Of a stretch of DNA of 64,000 nucleotides, positions 34,992 through 44,027 are shown one piece after another. Both the position numbers and the translations under genes were made by a program. The first letter of the stretch is position 1. Every line of letters starts with the position of its first letter. This DNA comes from Nitratireductor sp. B36 (GTDB lineage: Bacteria; Pseudomonadota; Alphaproteobacteria; Rhizobiales; Rhizobiaceae), in assembly GCF_020833685.1 (NCBI RefSeq), contig NZ_JACKZY010000002.1, positions 558,001 to 622,000 on the forward strand. The letters run 5' to 3'. The notes under the pieces are model-generated. The model did no database searches, was not told the DNA's origin, and worked only from the letters and a program-made list of their open reading frames with translations.

Positions 34992-35773
34992 CCGCCTGTG
35001 GAAGCCTTCCTGAGACCTACAGGCGCGATGACCAGGCCCTGATCGTCCTGGGCACGATGGGCTGTCACGCCGTAAATTATCGCAAGGTTTTCATCCGAGA
35101 GCACGGTTTCCGGCGTTCCAAGCGCCGCCAGCTTTCCTTCGTTGAGAAGCATGACCTGGTCGCACCATCGGGCGGCCAGTGTGAGATCGTGGAGCGAAAC
35201 CAGAACGGTTCTTCCTTCGGCGGCCAGCCGTTTCAGCGATTGCATCAGCATGATCTGGTGCGCTGCATCCAGGCCCGAGGCTGGTTCATCGGCCATGAGA
35301 AGCGGTGTTTCCTGCACGATTGCACGCGCCATCAGAACGCGAGCCTGCTCGCCGCCCGACAGCTCCTTTGCGACCCGGTCGGCAAGCGGTGCAATGTCTG
35401 CCATTGCCATGGCGCGGGCGATTGCGGATTCGTCCCGGGCGTTCGGACGCTGACCGAAGGCTCGCCATGGCAGGCGGCCAAGGGCCACCAGATCGCGCAC
35501 GGACAGACGCCAGCCTATGGTTCTCTGCTGCGGCAGATAGGCGATGAGGCGGGCGCGTTGGGCTGGGCCGATCGCCGCGAGATCGTGTTCGCCGAGCTGC
35601 ATGGCGCCCGCGGCGGCTATGTGCCCGTTGAGCGCGCGCATGAGCGTGGATTTACCGGCGCCATTCGGCCCCAGTAGACCGATCACCTGTCCGGGTTCAA
35701 TATCGAAGCTGATGGCATCAAGGACCTGCCTCTTTCCAAGTACTACGCTCAGATTTTTGACTTGGAGGTTCAT
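34988..35773 (-). CDS. btuD: Cobalamin/iron-complex ABC transporter ATP-binding protein
   Basis: This is a 261-residue ABC ATPase of the FecE/BtuD/HmuV group. Walker A (GPNGAGKST), Q-loop (YLPQQR), signature (LSGGEQAR), Walker B (LLMADEP) and the H-loop His (VSLHDLTLA) are intact. It is the last gene of the riboswitch-controlled operon receptor-binding protein-permease-ATPase, so cobalamin is the likely substrate. ATG 35773 overlaps the permease stop (ATGA). Gene symbol is by context. Confidence 0.88.
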   Translation of the reverse strand: MNLQVKNLSVVLGKRQVLDAISFDIEPGQVIGLLGPNGAGKSTLMRALNGHIAAAGAMQLGEHDLAAIGPAQRARLIAYLPQQRTIGWRLSVRDLVALGRLPWRAFGQRPNARDESAIARAMAMADIAPLADRVAKELSGGEQARVLMARAIVQETPLLMADEPASGLDAAHQIMLMQSLKRLAAEGRTVLVSLHDLTLAARWCDQVMLLNEGKLAALGTPETVLSDENLAIIYGVTAHRAQDDQGLVIAPVGLRKASTGG

Positions 35774-36753
35774 CACAGCATCTCCCGGCGGGCGCGGACA
35801 ACGAGCCACAGGAAGAACGGTGCGCCGATAAGCGCCGTCAGAACGCCGACATTGAGCTCGCCGGCTGGCAGAACGATCCGCGCGGCGATGTCTGCCGCGA
35901 GGAGCAATGCTGCGCCGCCAAGGCCGGCTGGTAGCAGGAGACTGCTTGGCATCCTGTTGGTGAGCGGGCGGATAAGATGAGGCACAACCAGGCCGATGAA
36001 GCCGATCGTGCCGCTCACCGCAGTGGCCGCACCGACGGAGAGTGCGACACCGGCTACAATCATGAAGCGTGCGCGGCCCATATGAATCCCGAGACTGGAG
36101 GCTGCTTCCTCCCCAAGTGAAAGCGCGTCTATCGCGCGGGCTGAGAGCGAAATCAGGAACCAGCCCACAGCCATCAGCGGCAAGGCGATCGCCACAAATT
36201 CCATGGACCGGTCTTTGAGAGACCCGAGCAGCCAGAAGATGATCTCGTAGGAGGCAAAAGGGTTGGGCGACAGGTTGAGAACGAGTGAGGTAAGCGCTCC
36301 TGCGAGACTGGAGAGCGCAACGCCCGCCAGAATAAGTGTAAGCGTTGAGCCCTGGCGGGCGGCGATCGCAAGCAAGATGAGAACTGCGAGGAGTGCGCCG
36401 AACAGCGCACCGGCGGGGAGGGCGTAGAGCGAGCTTCCGGCAAGCCCCGAGTAGAAGACCAGCACCGCTCCGAGCGCTGCCATGGAGGACACGCCGATCA
36501 CGCCGGGTTCGGCCAGCGGATTGCGCAAAAACCCCTGAAGCACCGCGCCGGAAAGCCCGAGTGAAATGCCGATGGCGAGACCAAGAATGGCGCGCGGCAG
36601 GCGAATTTCGCGCATGATGATGGCCGCTGCCTCTCCTCCGCCAGCAAAAAGGCCGGCAACGCTGTCTCCTGAGGACAGTTCAGCTGGGCCGACCAATAGC
36701 GACACGACGAACAGCGCGAGAGCCAGGAGTGTAAGCGATATGGAAAGCCTCAT
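35773..36753 (-). CDS. btuC: FecCD/BtuC-type ABC transporter permease (cobalamin)
   Basis: This 326-residue permease has about ten hydrophobic helices of the FecCD family. Family segments are REIRLPRAILGLAIGISLGLSGAVLQGFLRNPLAEPGVIGVSSMA and GTIGFIGLVVPHLIR; the latter touches the ATPase coupling helix. ATG at 36753 overlaps the stop of the binding-protein gene by the ATGA pattern. A longer frame to 36840 overlaps that gene and is rejected. It moves the B12-type substrate across the inner membrane. Confidence 0.92.
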   Translation of the reverse strand: MRLSISLTLLALALFVVSLLVGPAELSSGDSVAGLFAGGGEAAAIIMREIRLPRAILGLAIGISLGLSGAVLQGFLRNPLAEPGVIGVSSMAALGAVLVFYSGLAGSSLYALPAGALFGALLAVLILLAIAARQGSTLTLILAGVALSSLAGALTSLVLNLSPNPFASYEIIFWLLGSLKDRSMEFVAIALPLMAVGWFLISLSARAIDALSLGEEAASSLGIHMGRARFMIVAGVALSVGAATAVSGTIGFIGLVVPHLIRPLTNRMPSSLLLPAGLGGAALLLAADIAARIVLPAGELNVGVLTALIGAPFFLWLVVRARREML

Positions 36754-37619
36754 GGCGCGGCGCTTTCGGGGCAGGGGGCCATCGTGGAGCGGAGCGCTGC
36801 CAATGCCCGCACGGCTTTGATCACCAGGGGCGTTCCGCAAGACAGAGAGCCTTCAGGCACGAATGCGCCGACGCGCGTCTGCGGAAGAGCGGCTATGGCG
36901 GGATGACGTGGTACGTATTCTCCAAGCGTTGGCGCCGTTTGAGGTGTGCTCATGTTGATGACATCAGGTTGTGCGGCGATCACCTGCTCAAGCGGAAAGG
37001 GTGCTACGCCAACGATGCCCATTTCGGCGGCAAGATTGACAAAGCCCGCAGCCTGCATCACGGAATCGGCCAGCGTGCCGCGCCCCGAGGCGATGCCATT
37101 CTGATCATAGGCGATCATCGTCGGGTGCTTGCCGCATTGTCGGGCGGCAATCGCTTTGAGTTCGCTGTCGAAATCGTTTGCTATGGTTTCGGCTTTTTTC
37201 TCCTGTCCGATGAGCGCACCCATGCGCCGGATTTCACCGGGAATGGTTTCAAGTGTCTGCGCGAAGGAAAACTCTTCGACATGAAAGCCGAGACGTTTCA
37301 GCAGCGCGGTGGTGTTGTGCAATGAGTAAGTGCCGGTGACGACCAGGTCGGGATTTTCCAGAAACACTTCTTCTGCAAGCCCGTGATTGACCGGGTAGCC
37401 CTGCGCTTTCTCATGCAGCATGGAGAGGCTCGGTTCGCGCGCCAGAAAAGAGACGGACACCAGCTGGCCCGGTTCTGCCAATGTCATGGCAAGCTGGTCA
37501 GTGCACAGATTGAGCGACATGACCCGTTTCGGCATGGCTAGGACCGGCGCGACAAGCAGCGCGCCGGCCAGAAGAACAAGGCCGGAAAGGCAGGGGAGGC
37601 GTTTCCGGCGCTTCAACAT
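36750..37619 (-). CDS. btuF: Cobalamin-binding periplasmic protein (BtuF-like)
   Basis: This 289-residue substrate-binding protein is of the helical-backbone class III type. A signal peptide (LSGLVLLAGALLVAPVLA) is followed by RVMSLNLCTDQLAMTLAEP, the usual BtuF/FecB-like opening, and by VFLENPDLVVTG near residue 85. No lipobox Cys stands at the cleavage site, so it is a soluble periplasmic protein. Its start at 37619 touches the receptor stop. Under the same riboswitch as the rest, it should carry cobalamin to the permease. Confidence 0.88.
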   Translation of the reverse strand: MLKRRKRLPCLSGLVLLAGALLVAPVLAMPKRVMSLNLCTDQLAMTLAEPGQLVSVSFLAREPSLSMLHEKAQGYPVNHGLAEEVFLENPDLVVTGTYSLHNTTALLKRLGFHVEEFSFAQTLETIPGEIRRMGALIGQEKKAETIANDFDSELKAIAARQCGKHPTMIAYDQNGIASGRGTLADSVMQAAGFVNLAAEMGIVGVAPFPLEQVIAAQPDVINMSTPQTAPTLGEYVPRHPAIAALPQTRVGAFVPEGSLSCGTPLVIKAVRALAALRSTMAPCPESAAP

Positions 37620-39472
37620 CAGGGAGCGAACTTTGCCCGGAAGCCGGCAAACACGCCGAAGCCGGGTGTGCCATAGCCCTGAACGACTTCATATTTCTGA
37701 TCGAGCAGGTTTTCGCCTCTCAGATAGAGTTCCGTGTTTTCGTTCGGCTTGTAGGCGATTTTCGCGTTGAGAAGAACGTAGTCATCCAGCGCCGAGCGCG
37801 GGCCGTCGACATAACCGTCCACCGTATCGAGAGCGATTTTCGCCGTTGCTCCGATCTCCCAGCGTTCGGCTGGACGGATGGTAGCGCCGAGGGCGATGTC
37901 GTGCTTCGGGATGCGCACTTCCCGCAGTCCGTCGGTCTGTGTTGCTTTCGTGTAGGTGTAAGCGCCACGCAGGTCGAGCCAGTCGGTTGCCGCGTAGGCA
38001 AAGGACGCCTCCACGCCGCGCGTTTTCACCACGCCATCGGTCTGGATGTTCTGATAGGTGACCGGGTGGTAGCCGATATAGTCCTCGACATCGATCATGA
38101 AGAAGGTGAGGTCGGTGACGAGCCTGTCATCCAGAAAACGCTGTTCGACACCAATATCAAAGCCGATGCTGGTTTCTGGCTTCAGGTTGATATTGCCATA
38201 GAATGGTGCGTAGAGCTCATAGAGGCTCGGCGCGCGATAACCCGTTCCGACCGAGGAGTGGAAACGGGTTCCGGTGCTGGCAAATTCGTAGGAGCCGGTG
38301 GCACGCCAGGATGTGTGCCCGCCGAAGGTGCTGTGTTCGTCGTGGCGGAGGCCCGCTGTCAAAGTCAGCGCGTCAAACGGGCTGTAGATCGCGTCGATCC
38401 AGCCGCCGCCCATCGAAACGTTTTTATCGACACTTGCGGTAAGGGCGGTCTGACGCTCCCAATCCGCGCCGAAATTGAGCGTCAATTGGGGAGAGATTTC
38501 CAGAGAACCGAGATAATCCAGCTTGTAGCGCAATCCGTCAAAGGTTGAGGTGGAACCGAAGCCGCTGGTGCTTTCGCGGGCAGTATCGGATATCTGCGCC
38601 GACACCGTGTTGTTCAATTGACCGTCAAACAGAGAGAATTCGGCACCAACCCGCCCGGCTGCCTGACGAAACGTGCCATTCGCCGGGCTGTCAGCGATGG
38701 GATACCCATCATCCGTCTCCGTCGAACCATTCAACAAAAGCCCGCTGGCGAAGACGGCCAGATCGTCGCTGATCTCGTATCGGCCGCTGAATGTCCCGGT
38801 CAGATTGGTGTACCCATCATCTTCAACACCGGATGATGCCATTGAGAAACCATCGGTGGTGAAGCCAGATAGAGACAGGCCAAACTCGCCGCGGTCGAAA
38901 CCGCCCGTCAGCGTGTAGTTGCCGAAGCCGGTTTTGCGCGACCCGCCTTCGACATGAATGCCGTGTTCGATGCCCTGCGGAATGCCGCCAAGCGTCGAGA
39001 GATTGACCACGCCGGCAATTGCATCGGAGCCATAGAGCGTGCTCTGCGAGCCTTTCAGAACTTCGATTCGCCCAATGCCGCCGGAGAGAAGATGACCATA
39101 GGCGGACTGCACGGTGGGGCCCGAAACCTCCGAAATATCGATGCCCTCGAAGAGGGTCTTTACATACTGCCCGCGAAGGCCGCGCATGATCAGCGTGGTG
39201 GTGTTGCCCGGACCGCCATTCGGGGAGAGATTGAGACCAGGCAGTTGATTGAGATAATCCTGTACCAGTGGCAAAGACTGTTCCTCGATCTCATCGCGCT
39301 CGATGATTTCCACGGTCGAGCCCACTTTGGATGCCTCTGTGGGCGTGCGGCTGGGGGTGATGACCAGGGTGTCGAGCTCAAAGTCCTCGGCCTGCGTGGT
39401 GAGCGCGGAGAAGCCAAGTATCAGTGCGGTCGTGCTGGACAGGATAGAATTGCGGTGTCGGCGTGAATGCAT
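37619..39472 (-). CDS. btuB: TonB-dependent vitamin B12 receptor
   Basis: This outer-membrane receptor has 617 residues from the ATG at 39472 (GGAG upstream). It has a signal peptide (ALILGFSALTTQA), a TonB box-like segment (DTLVITPSRTP) and a plug domain (VQDYLNQLPGLNLSP, TLIMRGLRGQYVKTLFEG, RIEVLKGSQSTLYGSDAIAGVVNL). A 22-strand barrel follows, ending in an aromatic-rich C-terminus with a final ...FRAKFAP. The length and plug match BtuB. The cobalamin riboswitch upstream supports the substrate. Confidence 0.94.
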   Translation of the reverse strand: MHSRRHRNSILSSTTALILGFSALTTQAEDFELDTLVITPSRTPTEASKVGSTVEIIERDEIEEQSLPLVQDYLNQLPGLNLSPNGGPGNTTTLIMRGLRGQYVKTLFEGIDISEVSGPTVQSAYGHLLSGGIGRIEVLKGSQSTLYGSDAIAGVVNLSTLGGIPQGIEHGIHVEGGSRKTGFGNYTLTGGFDRGEFGLSLSGFTTDGFSMASSGVEDDGYTNLTGTFSGRYEISDDLAVFASGLLLNGSTETDDGYPIADSPANGTFRQAAGRVGAEFSLFDGQLNNTVSAQISDTARESTSGFGSTSTFDGLRYKLDYLGSLEISPQLTLNFGADWERQTALTASVDKNVSMGGGWIDAIYSPFDALTLTAGLRHDEHSTFGGHTSWRATGSYEFASTGTRFHSSVGTGYRAPSLYELYAPFYGNINLKPETSIGFDIGVEQRFLDDRLVTDLTFFMIDVEDYIGYHPVTYQNIQTDGVVKTRGVEASFAYAATDWLDLRGAYTYTKATQTDGLREVRIPKHDIALGATIRPAERWEIGATAKIALDTVDGYVDGPRSALDDYVLLNAKIAYKPNENTELYLRGENLLDQKYEVVQGYGTPGFGVFAGFRAKFAP

Positions 39473-39609
39473 GCGTGTGCTCCAGGACCAGGTTCTTAGG
39501 TGTGCTGGAGAGCGACAGACGCCTGAGTTCGGTCTCCCCGCCAGCGATGACAATCGCCACCACTGCGAGAAACACAGCCCCGGAAGCGTCCCGCATCCGG
39601 TCGGTGACG

Positions 39610-39794
39610 GCCTGAGGCAGGTTTCCTGGCTCGCGCTTCACTGGCTTCCTCGCCTTCCCGGGCCTTGCACCCAGTGGCATTCGAGGAGCCTCTGCGCTCA
39701 CAGTTGCGGGAGCAGCCACGGCTTCGGTTCGAAACGACCGTTCCGTGTTCCCTTTTCTCTGGCGGATGAACACCCTGCCAGAGCACCTCAAGCG
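39610..39794 (-). promoter_or_regulatory. Cobalamin riboswitch
   Basis: On the reverse strand the sequence carries the typical adenosylcobalamin aptamer. P1 is closed by GCTTGAGG (39794-39787) with CCTCAGGC (39617-39610). The conserved elements GGGAAGGCG, AAGCCAGTGAAGCGCGAGCCAGG and the B12 box GCCAGGAAACCTGCC are present. It precedes btuB by 137 bases and should shut off the uptake operon when coenzyme B12 is abundant. Confidence 0.95.
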
Positions 39795-40081
39795 AACCGA
39801 AATCGCTTAGCAACTGGCCGTGACAGCGTCAATCGCAAGGTTGGCGCAGACCCCTGGAACGTGACTCCTGACGTCAGGGTTTGGCAGCAACGAAACGCAT
39901 CTCTTGTTGCGAAATCGGCTCTTCATGTAATTTTTGCGGCAATGCTGTCGCAAATCCGTCATTGGGTTTGTCGAAAAAGTTGCAGAATTCCCTCCTCCAA
40001 CCTCGAGGCAATTTTGACATCGGGGTCGGGATGGGAAATGCTAACGGCGAACCGAAAACGGTAAATAATGGGAGTGCGTCG
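39795..40081. promoter_or_regulatory. Intergenic region upstream of the peptide ABC operon
   Basis: This divergent region contains a perfect 12-base palindrome CCTGACGTCAGG (39867-39878) and a looser inverted repeat TTTGCG-N10-CGCAAA (39933-39954). Either could be a regulator site. A promoter was not identified with confidence. Confidence 0.35.
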
Positions 40082-41734
40082 ATGACGTTTTTCAAGAGCA
40101 ATGGCGAGAATGTGCCGGCACACGTCGCCGACATGGCGAATGAGGCACGTGCCGGCAGAATGGACCGGCGAGAGTTTCTTGCGCTCGCAAGTGCGCTCGG
40201 CGCATCGACAGCAACCGCCTACGGCATGCTGGGGCTCGCAGCCCCCACACACGCAATGGCGCAGGAGCCGAAAAAAGGCGGTACGCTGCGTGTGGCGATG
40301 TTCATCAAGGATCCGAAAGATCCACGTACGGCCGACTGGTCGGAGATCGCCAACGCCATGCGCCAGACGCTTGAGCCGCTGGTAAAGTACACGCGCGATT
40401 TCACCTTTGAGGGCAAGCTTCTCGAAAGTTGGGAAGTCAACGAGGACGCGACTGAGTACATTCTTCACGTGCGGCCGGGCGTGACCTGGAACAACGGCGA
40501 CGCCTTCACCGCGGATGACGTGATCTACAACTTCAACCGCTGGTGCGATCAGACCGTGGAAGGCAATTCCATGCCGGCCCGCATGGCTTCGCTCGTCGAT
40601 CCGGAGACCAAGAAGGCGCGCGAGGGCGCGATCGAAAAGGTCGACGACATGACGGTGAAGCTCAACCTGTCGGCACCAGATATTTCGATCATTCCGGGCA
40701 TGTCGGACTATCCGGCCCTTATTGTTCACCCAAGCTTTGATGAAACGGGCCGCGATTTCGTTGCAAATCCCATCGGGACCGGTCCGTTTGAACTCGTGTC
40801 CTATGAGGTCGGCAACCGTGTGGAGCTGAAGAAGCGGGCCGACGGCAAATGGTGGGGCGGCGAGGCCTATCTCGATGGAATCGAGTTCATCGACTACGGC
40901 ACGGATCCGTCCGCGACCGTCAGCGCCTTTGAATCCGGAGAAATACACACGAACTACGAGACTACCGCCGATTTCGTCGACATTCTGGATTCACTTGGAC
41001 TGGTGAAATCCGAGGTCACCACGGCGACAACCATCGTGGCGCGCACCAATGTCGACAACGCGCCCTATGACGACGAGAAGGTGCGCCGGGCGCTGCAGCG
41101 CGCCGTCGACAACACGACCGTGCTGGCGCTTGGTTACAACAATGCCGGCGAGGTGGCCGAGAACCACCATGTCTGCCCGATCCATCCCGAATATGCGGAG
41201 CTGCCGAAGCTCGAGCGCAATCTCGACGAGGCCAAGGCCCTGATGGAGGAAGCCGGCCAAATGGACTATGAGCACGAGCTCATCACCGTGGACGAGGACT
41301 GGCACAAGAACACGGGCGACGCCATCGCCGCCCAGTTGCGCGAGGCCGGCTTCAAGGTGAAGCGCACGGTCCTGCCCGGCTCCACCTTCTGGAACGACTG
41401 GACGAAGTATCCCTTCTCCATGACCAACTGGAACATGCGTCCGCTGGGCATCCAGGTGGTGGCGCTCGCTTACCGCACGGGCGAGGCTTGGAACGAATCC
41501 GCCTATTCCAATCCGGAGCTTGACAAGCTGATCGAGGAGGCGCTGGCCATTCCCGATCCGGACAATCGCCGCGAGGTGATGAAGAAGATCGAGGAGATCA
41601 TCCAGGGCTCGGGCATCATTCTCCAGCCCTACTGGCGCAAGCTCTACAACCACTCGGTGGAGGCCGTGAAGAACCACGGGATGCACCAGACCTTCGAGAT
41701 CGATCTGGAAAAGGTCTGGCTCGACGAGGGCTGA
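40082..41734 (+). CDS. Family-5 extracellular solute-binding protein of a peptide-type ABC importer
   Basis: This is a 550-residue periplasmic binding protein of the SBP family 5 (Opp/Dpp type). It has a twin-arginine signal ([15 protein letters not shown]) near residues 27-41, so it is probably exported folded by Tat. Family motifs are [43 protein letters not shown], then [16 protein letters not shown] 40082 follows GGGAGTG. The ligand (peptide, opine, or glycoside) is not determinable. It is first in an operon with two permeases and a fused ATPase. Confidence 0.94.
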   Translation: MTFFKSNGENVPAHVADMANEARAGRMDRREFLALASALGASTATAYGMLGLAAPTHAMAQEPKKGGTLRVAMFIKDPKDPRTADWSEIANAMRQTLEPLVKYTRDFTFEGKLLESWEVNEDATEYILHVRPGVTWNNGDAFTADDVIYNFNRWCDQTVEGNSMPARMASLVDPETKKAREGAIEKVDDMTVKLNLSAPDISIIPGMSDYPALIVHPSFDETGRDFVANPIGTGPFELVSYEVGNRVELKKRADGKWWGGEAYLDGIEFIDYGTDPSATVSAFESGEIHTNYETTADFVDILDSLGLVKSEVTTATTIVARTNVDNAPYDDEKVRRALQRAVDNTTVLALGYNNAGEVAENHHVCPIHPEYAELPKLERNLDEAKALMEEAGQMDYEHELITVDEDWHKNTGDAIAAQLREAGFKVKRTVLPGSTFWNDWTKYPFSMTNWNMRPLGIQVVALAYRTGEAWNESAYSNPELDKLIEEALAIPDPDNRREVMKKIEEIIQGSGIILQPYWRKLYNHSVEAVKNHGMHQTFEIDLEKVWLDEG

Positions 41735-41745
41735 GACTGAACCAG

Positions 41746-41770
41746 AAAGGGGGCCATGAGGCCCCCTTTT
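41746..41770 (+). terminator. Attenuating hairpin after the binding-protein gene
   Basis: AAAGGGGGCC-ATGA-GGCCCCCTTT followed by TTG lies in the gap between the binding protein and the first permease. It probably reduces read-through so that the binding protein is made in excess. Confidence 0.75.
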
Positions 41771-41817
41771 GCGCAGGCAATCAATAACAACCTCCGCAAA
41801 CGGGGGAAGGGGAAACC

Positions 41818-42855
41818 GTGCTTGGGTTTATTCTAAGACGTCTGGGCGTCATGGCATTGACGATGCTTTGTCTGACCCTTGTTGTTTTCTTTCTGGTCAA
41901 TCTTGAGCCGAACCTCAAAAAGCTGGCGATCAGCCAGCTTGACATGCGTTCCTCTGCTGCGGAGCTGGAAAGTTGGCTTCAGAAGAACGGGTACCGCCAG
42001 AATTTCTTCGTGCGCTACGGCCAGTGGCTCGGCGTGGTGCAGAAGCAGCCGAATGTCGATCCGGAAACCGGTGTGTCTTCGCCACGGTTCTCCTATTGCG
42101 ATGAACCGGCCGAGCCCTATTACGGCGGCATTTTACAGGGAGACTTCGGCTGCTCGACCAAGTTCAAGGTGCCGGTCGCCGAAAAGCTCTTTCCGGCCCT
42201 TGGCGCTACCGGCATCCTGATGTTCTGGGTCATGGTGGTGATGGTTCCCGTCGCACTTCTGATCGGTGTCCTTGCGGGGATGCGGGAGGGGACGCGAACG
42301 GACCGAACACTCTCTGTCGCCTCGATTGCCACCACGGCAACACCGGAATATGTGTCCGGCGTGATCTTTGCGGTCATCTTCGCCTCATGGCTGGGATGGT
42401 TGAACGGCTCGGCCGCGACAGCCACGCGCCAGGGCATTTCCTTCTACAATTTCACCCTGCCGGTGATGACGATGGCGATTTACGGCATTGGCTATATCGC
42501 GCGCATGACACGGGCCTCCATGGTGGAGGTGATGACGCAGCAATATATCCGCACTGCCCGCCTCAAGGGGCTGGGCTTTCGTGCCGTGGTGATCAAGCAC
42601 GCGCTGCGCAATGCGCTGATCGCCCCCTTCACCGTCATCATGCTGCAGTTCCCCTGGCTTCTGACGGGCGTTGTCATCGTCGAGGTGATGTTCCGCTATC
42701 AGGGTTTTGGCTTCACGCTGGTGGAGGCGGCGAGCAACAACGACATCGATCTGCTTTTAGGCTGTTCTCTGGTGTCGGTCTTCGTCGTCCTGTCCACGCA
42801 GCTCATTTCGGATGTGGGCTATGCCTATCTCAACCCGCGCATCCGCGTGCAATAG
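41818..42855 (+). CDS. Peptide-type ABC transporter permease (DppB/OppB-like)
   Basis: This is a 345-residue inner-membrane permease starting with GTG at 41818 behind GGGGAAGGGGAAA. An N-terminal helix (GVMALTMLCLTLVVFFLVN) is followed by a periplasmic insert and the transmembrane block with the EAA loop (YIRTARLKGLGFRAVVIKHALRNALIAP). This is the OppB/DppB signature. It should pair with the next gene. Confidence 0.92.
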   Translation: MLGFILRRLGVMALTMLCLTLVVFFLVNLEPNLKKLAISQLDMRSSAAELESWLQKNGYRQNFFVRYGQWLGVVQKQPNVDPETGVSSPRFSYCDEPAEPYYGGILQGDFGCSTKFKVPVAEKLFPALGATGILMFWVMVVMVPVALLIGVLAGMREGTRTDRTLSVASIATTATPEYVSGVIFAVIFASWLGWLNGSAATATRQGISFYNFTLPVMTMAIYGIGYIARMTRASMVEVMTQQYIRTARLKGLGFRAVVIKHALRNALIAPFTVIMLQFPWLLTGVVIVEVMFRYQGFGFTLVEAASNNDIDLLLGCSLVSVFVVLSTQLISDVGYAYLNPRIRVQ

Positions 42856-42867
42856 GGAGGACGCGCG

Positions 42868-44025
42868 ATGCAGGTAGAAACCCTTGGCATTTTCGGCATT
42901 ATCTTCGGCGTGCTGGCGCGCTTCTGGCCGGTGTGGATAGCGCTGGCCATCATCCTGTTCTTCAGCCTGCGCTTTCGTGAGCGGCTCGGCCTCTATGGAC
43001 AGCTTTTTGAAACGGGCGTCGGCGTTGCCGGCGTCATGATCTGCTTCTTCTGGCTGTTCACCGCAATCTTCGCCGGCACGGTCGCGCCCTTCGATCCGTT
43101 GGCGCAGTTTCCGATCATGAAGAATGTGCTTCCAGGCGGGATCGAGCCGGAAAGCGGACAGGCCTTTCTGTTCGGGGGCGACCGGCTGGCGCGCGACGTG
43201 TTCTCGCGCATGGTCTATGGCAGCCAGATCGTTCTGATCATCGCGCCAGCGGCGACGCTCTTCGCCCTCATGGTGGGCACCACGCTTGGCCTGCCGGCGG
43301 GTTATTATGGCGGGCGGATCGACAGTTTCCTGTCCTTCCTCGCCAATCTGGTGCTCGCCTTTCCGGTCATCCTGCTCTTCTATCTTCTGGTGACGCCGGG
43401 CATCCGCGAAACACCCATTCCGCAATGGATGGCCGGTGTGTTCTTCATCTTCCCCATTGTCTTTTTCGTGACGCTTTTCTGGACGCGCTACAGAAGCCGC
43501 CCGCAGCTTCTGGCGATCCAGCTTGCGCTGACATTGCTCATCGGTGGCTGGGCCTATCTGGGGCTCGTGTTCGATGCCGATCCGCTCGGCATCATCTCGA
43601 TCAGCTCCAACCAGCTTAACATCTTCGTGGCGGTTGTCTTCGCCTCGGCACCGGGCGTGTTTCGCATCGTTCGCGGGCTGGTGATGGACATCAAGACGCG
43701 TGACTATGTGGCAGCCGCCCAGACGCGTGGCGAAACGCCCTGGTACATCATGCTGTGGGAAGTGCTGCCCAATGCGCGCGGGCCACTCATTGTCGATGTG
43801 TGCCTGCGTATTGGCTACACGACCATCCTTCTTGGAACGCTCGGTTATTTCGGCCTCGGTCTCGCGCCTGAAAGCCCGGACTGGGGTACGGGCATCAAGG
43901 AATCGAGCCGTCTGCTCCGGGCCTATGTGCACCCGGCGCTGCCCCCCGTTTTTGCCCTCATGTCCTTCGTGCTCGGGCTGAACCTGCTTGCCGATGCGCT
44001 GCGCGAACAATCGCTGAAGGATTGA
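42868..44025 (+). CDS. Peptide-type ABC transporter permease (DppC/OppC-like)
   Basis: This is a 385-residue partner permease. It has the N-terminal OppC-like segment (GTVAPFDPLAQFP, LFGGDRLARDVFSRMVYGSQI) and the EAA loop (YVAAAQTRGETPWYIMLWEVLPNA). It is longer than typical DppC (about 300) because of an extra N-terminal helix and an inserted hydrophobic stretch near residues 150-240. The start has GGAGGA about 10 bases upstream. Confidence 0.92.
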   Translation: MQVETLGIFGIIFGVLARFWPVWIALAIILFFSLRFRERLGLYGQLFETGVGVAGVMICFFWLFTAIFAGTVAPFDPLAQFPIMKNVLPGGIEPESGQAFLFGGDRLARDVFSRMVYGSQIVLIIAPAATLFALMVGTTLGLPAGYYGGRIDSFLSFLANLVLAFPVILLFYLLVTPGIRETPIPQWMAGVFFIFPIVFFVTLFWTRYRSRPQLLAIQLALTLLIGGWAYLGLVFDADPLGIISISSNQLNIFVAVVFASAPGVFRIVRGLVMDIKTRDYVAAAQTRGETPWYIMLWEVLPNARGPLIVDVCLRIGYTTILLGTLGYFGLGLAPESPDWGTGIKESSRLLRAYVHPALPPVFALMSFVLGLNLLADALREQSLKD

Positions 44026-44027
44026 GG

